A DNA stretch of 64,000 nt from Sphingomonas taxi (GTDB lineage: Bacteria; Pseudomonadota; Alphaproteobacteria; Sphingomonadales; Sphingomonadaceae). Positions 60,926 through 64,000 of the stretch are shown here, piece by piece (the first letter of the stretch is position 1; every line of letters begins with the position of its first letter). Under the pieces are notes generated by a model, which searched no databases, was not told the origin of the DNA, and saw only the letters and a program-made list of their open reading frames with translations. The stretch covers positions 194,074 through 258,073 of the forward strand of contig QFQI01000003.1 in the NCBI GenBank assembly GCA_003243195.1, written 5' to 3'. Both the position numbers and the translations under genes were made by a program.

Positions 60926-61989
60926 ATGCCGCTTCTTCAGGCGTCCAAGCAGTACAAGCCATTCGAATATCCATGGGCGTTCGAATATTGGAAGCGTCAG
61001 CAGCAGTTGCACTGGCTGCCCGAGGAAGTCCCGCTGGGCGAGGATTGCCGCGACTGGGCGCAGAAGCTGACCGATCACGAGCGCAACCTGCTGACGCAGA
61101 TCTTCCGCTTCTTCACGCAGGCCGACGTGGAAGTTCAGGATTGCTACCACGAGAAATACGGCCGCGTGTTCAAGCCGACCGAGATCAAGATGATGCTGAC
61201 CGCGTTCAGCAACATGGAAAGCACATTGCCGCTTATTCGCACCTGCTCGACACGATCGGCATGCCGGAAAGCGAATATGGCGCGTTCCTGGAATATGCGG
61301 AGCTGAAGGACAAGCATGATTACATGCAGAACTTCGGCGTCGACAGCGACGAGGATATCGCGCGCACGCTGGCGATGTTCGGCGGCTTCACGGAAGGCGT
61401 GCAACTGTTCGCCAGCTTCGCGATGCTGATGAACTTCCCGCGCTTCAACAAGATGAAGGGCATGGGCCAGATCGTGAGCTGGTCGGTACGCGACGAGAGC
61501 CTGCATTGCGAGGGTATCATCCGCATGTTCCACGCGTTCTGCCAGGAGCGGCAGTGCCTGACCAAGGCGGTGAAGGACGATATCGCCGACGTGTGCCAGA
61601 CGACGATCCGGCTGGAGGACAATTTCATCGACCTCGCGTTCGAAATGGGGCCGGTCACGGGCATGACGCCCAAGGATATCAAGAAGTATATCCGCTACAT
61701 CGCCGACTGGCGGCTGGGGCAATTGGGACTGAAGCCGATCTACATGATCGACGAGCATCCGATTCCGTGGCTCACGCCGCTGCTGAACGGCGTGGAGCAT
61801 GCGAACTTCTTCGAGACACGCGCGACCGAATATTCCAAGGCGGCGACGCGCGGCCAGTGGAACGACGTCTGGGACAGCTTCGACAAGCGCCAGAAGGCCA
61901 AGGCCGCGATCCCCGCCGCCAACGAGGAAGCCGGCGACGCGGGCGAGATGGGCGACATGTTCTCCCGCGCCGGCGTCGCGGCGGAGTAA
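60926..61989 (+). pseudogene. nrdB: Ribonucleotide reductase beta subunit NrdB, frameshifted
   Basis: Class Ia NrdB carries the diiron-tyrosyl radical cofactor that starts dNTP synthesis with NrdA. Translation from ATG 60926 (GGAGTAA upstream) gives PLLQASKQYKPFEYPWAFEY... up to FSNME (E98). Homology then jumps to another frame at 61222: HIAAYSHLLDTIGMPE... to the stop at 61989. The metal-ligand motif E-x-x-H should have 6 bases between GAA (61217-61219) and CAC (61222-61224), but only AG is present, so 4 bases appear to be missing. All other features are intact: radical Tyr in HIAAY, EGVQLFASFAML and RDESLHCEG ligands. The unshifted frame stops at 61306 (126 aa). No second copy is in the window. 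Confidence 0.85.
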
Positions 61990-61994
61990 GGGCG

Positions 61995-62006
61995 CCCCCC
62001 CCCCCC
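61995..62006 (+). repeat. Run of 12 cytosines
   Basis: A homopolymer of 12 C lies six bases after the nrdB stop. It is the longest mononucleotide run noticed in the window. Confidence 0.9.
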
Positions 62007-62040
62007 GGTCGCGCGCAGACCGGGTGGCGGCTGGCGGGCT

Positions 62041-62082
62041 GCGGCGTGCGGTGACGGCGGATCGACCGCCACCGCACGCCGC
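62041..62082. terminator. Strong hairpin between nrdB and the GH39 gene
   Basis: GCGGCGTGCGGTG (62041-62053) pairs with its complement near 62070-62082, and an inner GGCGG/CCGCC stem encloses the loop ATCGA. It lies between convergent genes and probably ends both transcripts, although there is no T-run. Confidence 0.6.
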
Positions 62083-62112
62083 GCATCGCGCCGATAAAAC
62101 GGTGCCGGCCGC

Positions 62113-63678
62113 TCAGCGCGGCTGGAGTTCGATCATCACCACATCATGGTCGCGCATCGGCAGGTCGACCCGCGCGATCCCGTCGCGCCGCACGCGGACG
62201 ACGCTGACGGCCGGGGTGTCCGCGGTGAGCGACTGCAACTGCCGCAGCTGGGCATCGCTGAGCGTCGCCGGGCGGCCCATCTCCAGATAGGCGGTATACG
62301 CGTCATTCTGCCGGAAGCCGGTGCGCCGCACCCGCAACTGGTACGATCCGGGACGAAGCCCGGCGACGCTGACCCTCAAAGGCGCCGCCGGGGCGGCGGG
62401 CCGCACCTTGCGGAAGAACGGCCGGTTGCTGATCGGCTGGTCGGGCAGCACATCGCGCCACGCCAGCACCTGCACGATGCCGCCCTTCAGCGCGGCGATG
62501 CTCTGGTCGTCGCGGGTCGGCAGTTCGCGATCGCCCAGGTCGGCGAGATACTTGTAGGCGAACCAGCTCGCCTTGCGCACGCCCTGCGGCGTCATCAACC
62601 CGAAGCCGCCGTCGAATGGACGCGTCTGCGGGCCGGGCTCCTCGAACAGGTCGCTGAACGTCCAGTAGCTCATGCCCTGCGCCAGCCCCTCGGTCCGGCG
62701 CAGCCTCGACAGGATATAGGCCGCGCCGAGATAATCGTCGTGGACCGGATCGCGCGGACTGTAGCTGGTGCTCCATTCGGTGAAGAACAGCGGCAGCCCG
62801 GGGCGCGACGACGCCTCGATCTCGCCGCGCACCTTGCGCACGTCGGCCACCACCGCATCCGGGTCGCGCGACAGCTTGTTGTCGGCCTCCCCCGTCTCGT
62901 CGAGGAACCCGCCGTCCACGCCGTAGGTGTGGGTGGTCACGAAATCGACCGCCAGCTTCTGGCGGTCGGCATAGTCCAGCAGGTCCGGCACCCATGCCGC
63001 CCCGGCGGTGGCAGGACCGCCGACGCGCAACAGCGGGTCGATCGCCTTGATCGTCCGCGCGGTGCGTCCGTAATAGTCGAGATAGGCCGGCTTGTCGGCC
63101 TTCTCCCAGAAGCCGGCCAGATTGGGTTCGTTCCAGAATTCGAAATACCAGCTACGCACCTCGGCCGCGCCGTAGCGCGCGATCAGGTGCCGGACGAACG
63201 CGTCGACCAGCGCCGACCATTTCGCCGGTTCGGGATGCGAGCTGTTGCCCTTCCAGTAGAAGATCGTCTGCTCCGACTGCTTCATGGCATCGGGGGTGAA
63301 GCCCAGCTCGACGAACGGCTTCAATCCCATGCCCAGCAGTTGATCGTACAGATAGTCGATCCGCGTCCAGTCATAGACCGGCCGGCCGCCCACCTCGCGA
63401 TACGTGCCGAGCTGGTCGGCGAAGATGTGGTGGAAGCGGATGTAGCGGAAGCGCAATTCCTTCTGCACGATCCGCAACTGCGCCAGGCTGTCATCGCGGA
63501 TCAGCGTGCCGGGGAAGTCCGAGCCGATCGACAGTTGCGCCATACGGTCGCGCGGCGTCGACGGCCCGCTGGCATCCACCGCGATGACCCGCGCGGCCGG
63601 GGATTGTGCCGGAGCCGATGTCGCGCCCGCCATCGCGGCACAGACGATCAGCGCAGCCGCGGTGTTCCGGAAGCCCAT
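62113..63678 (-). CDS. GH39 family glycoside hydrolase (beta-xylosidase-like)
   Basis: This 521-residue exported enzyme has a signal peptide (MGFRNTAAALIVCAAMAGATSAPA) and a GH39 TIM barrel. The acid/base Glu is in WYFEFWNEPNLAGFW (about residue 180). The nucleophile Glu lies in LPLFFTEWSTSYSPRD (about residue 300). The RYIRFHHIFADQLGTY start of the barrel is typical of the family. A C-terminal beta-sandwich follows (LRVSVAGLRPGSYQLRVRRTG). It probably acts in the periplasm on xylo-oligosaccharides or related glycans. No transporter or other glycosidase is adjacent. Confidence 0.92.
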   Translation of the reverse strand: MGFRNTAAALIVCAAMAGATSAPAQSPAARVIAVDASGPSTPRDRMAQLSIGSDFPGTLIRDDSLAQLRIVQKELRFRYIRFHHIFADQLGTYREVGGRPVYDWTRIDYLYDQLLGMGLKPFVELGFTPDAMKQSEQTIFYWKGNSSHPEPAKWSALVDAFVRHLIARYGAAEVRSWYFEFWNEPNLAGFWEKADKPAYLDYYGRTARTIKAIDPLLRVGGPATAGAAWVPDLLDYADRQKLAVDFVTTHTYGVDGGFLDETGEADNKLSRDPDAVVADVRKVRGEIEASSRPGLPLFFTEWSTSYSPRDPVHDDYLGAAYILSRLRRTEGLAQGMSYWTFSDLFEEPGPQTRPFDGGFGLMTPQGVRKASWFAYKYLADLGDRELPTRDDQSIAALKGGIVQVLAWRDVLPDQPISNRPFFRKVRPAAPAAPLRVSVAGLRPGSYQLRVRRTGFRQNDAYTAYLEMGRPATLSDAQLRQLQSLTADTPAVSVVRVRRDGIARVDLPMRDHDVVMIELQPR

Positions 63679-63812
63679 CGCATATCCCCTCTCCGATGGC
63701 AGGAGCGTAGAGGAATAGCGCTACCATTGGCAATGCGCCGCTTGGGACACCCGTCGACAGTCATCGCCGGCCTCGCCACGACGCCGTTCGAAAAAAGGGA
63801 GAAGAACATCGA

Positions 63813-63871
63813 CAGGCAGGTCAGGGCAGGAAGCTGTCCCCAAAAGGGGAGACGCGACATCGACCTGCCTG
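63813..63871. repeat. Nested hairpin downstream of tRNA-Arg
   Basis: CAGGCAGGTC (63813-63822) and GACCTGCCTG (63862-63871) are exact complements. A second stem, TCCCC-AAAA-GGGGA (63837-63850), sits in the loop. It lies 49 bases beyond the tRNA 3' end, upstream of the GH39 gene. It could be the tRNA terminator or a remnant of a small mobile repeat. Confidence 0.55.
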
Positions 63872-63919
63872 CTGCATCCACACGGTCAGGGGAGCACCCC
63901 TGCCAAGCCATTGAAAGAA

Positions 63920-63996
63920 TGGCGCGCCCGGAACGATTCGAACGTCCGACCCTCAGATTCGTAGTCTGATGCTCTATCCAGCTGAGCTACGGGCGC
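63920..63996 (-). tRNA. tRNA-Arg (anticodon ACG)
   Basis: On the minus strand a complete 77-nt cloverleaf is visible. The acceptor stem GCGCCCG pairs with CGGGCGC; the D-arm is GCTC...GAGC. The anticodon arm is TCAGA-CTACGAA-TCTGA, so the anticodon is ACG (read as ICG after deamination). The T-arm contains TTCGAAT, followed by discriminator G and an encoded CCA (63920-63922). It reads CGU, CGC and CGA arginine codons, the major ones in this GC-rich genome. Confidence 0.97.
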
Positions 63997-64000
63997 GTTG

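Noticed and set aside
63679..64000. Prophage or integrative element attachment at tRNA-Arg
   Set aside because: No integrase gene and no duplicated tRNA 3' end is visible inside the window.
1..64000. CRISPR array, rRNA operon or complete insertion sequence
   Set aside because: No regularly spaced direct repeats, rRNA sequence or transposase gene was found on either strand.

Overview
The window is chromosomal DNA from an alphaproteobacterium, very probably a sphingomonad (Sphingomonas or a close relative). The evidence is a uniformly high GC content, codon usage strongly biased to G/C, and a set of lineage-typical families: DUF2794, RcdA/DUF1465, YdcH/DUF465 pairs, DUF2171, an Oar-like TonB-dependent receptor, a LytS/LytTR pair and the HELCH-motif protein often called 'vgr related' in this group. 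No rRNA, complete insertion sequence, prophage or CRISPR array is visible. One tRNA (Arg, ACG) lies at the right edge. Gene density is high, and many neighbours overlap by 1-13 bases.

Layout. 1-5 kb: end of the pho regulon (phoU tail, phoB), a Pro/Thr-rich secreted protein, an SDR, then DUF2794 and serine acetyltransferase facing a TauE/SafE exporter. 4.4-6.7 kb: an oxidative-stress locus with ahpC and ahpD facing oxyR. 6.8-8 kb: moaD, moaE and pgsA. 8-14 kb: an LplT-like MFS protein, gamma-carbonic anhydrase, nitronate monooxygenase, RcdA, two divergent YdcH genes and a lone prepilin peptidase operon. 14-17 kb: thiolase and a CPA1 antiporter. 17.3-23.3 kb: a tightly overlapping sugar-acid operon (aldo/keto reductase fused to a SAF domain, the separate UxaA catalytic subunit, an SDR and a RhaM-type mutarotase) with a divergent IclR regulator and a sugar-porter MFS. 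This is probably an oxidative route for L-fucose or a similar 6-deoxy sugar.

23.5-39 kb is mostly housekeeping: DUF454, HNH protein, an outer-membrane barrel, alpha/beta hydrolase, rnc and lepB, pgi, a vapBC pair behind a perfect palindromic operator, glutathione reductase, hotdog thioesterase, PCuAC copper chaperone, HrpB helicase, adenosine kinase, an EI24 protein, a lipoprotein and a CPA2 antiporter. 39-47 kb is an export region: the inner-membrane pair of a type I secretion system, an NdvA-like glucan exporter, a decayed UgpC-type ATPase fragment and a NatAB-type ABC exporter. 47-55 kb: a large TonB-dependent receptor, the LytS/LytTR pair overlapping trhO, and an AI-2E family permease. 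55-64 kb: a von Willebrand factor A protein with 29 consecutive prolines, an ABC-F ATPase coupled to a second nitronate monooxygenase, DUF2171, a small membrane protein, a frameshifted nrdB, a GH39 glycosidase and tRNA-Arg.

The most unusual observations are: nrdB broken by what looks like a 4-base loss between two metal ligands; the aldo/keto reductase-SAF fusion with a split dehydratase; the long polyproline tract; a small family of intergenic hairpins sharing a CCGCTCC core; and a probable 57-residue membrane protein at 9487-9660 that a size cut-off would miss.
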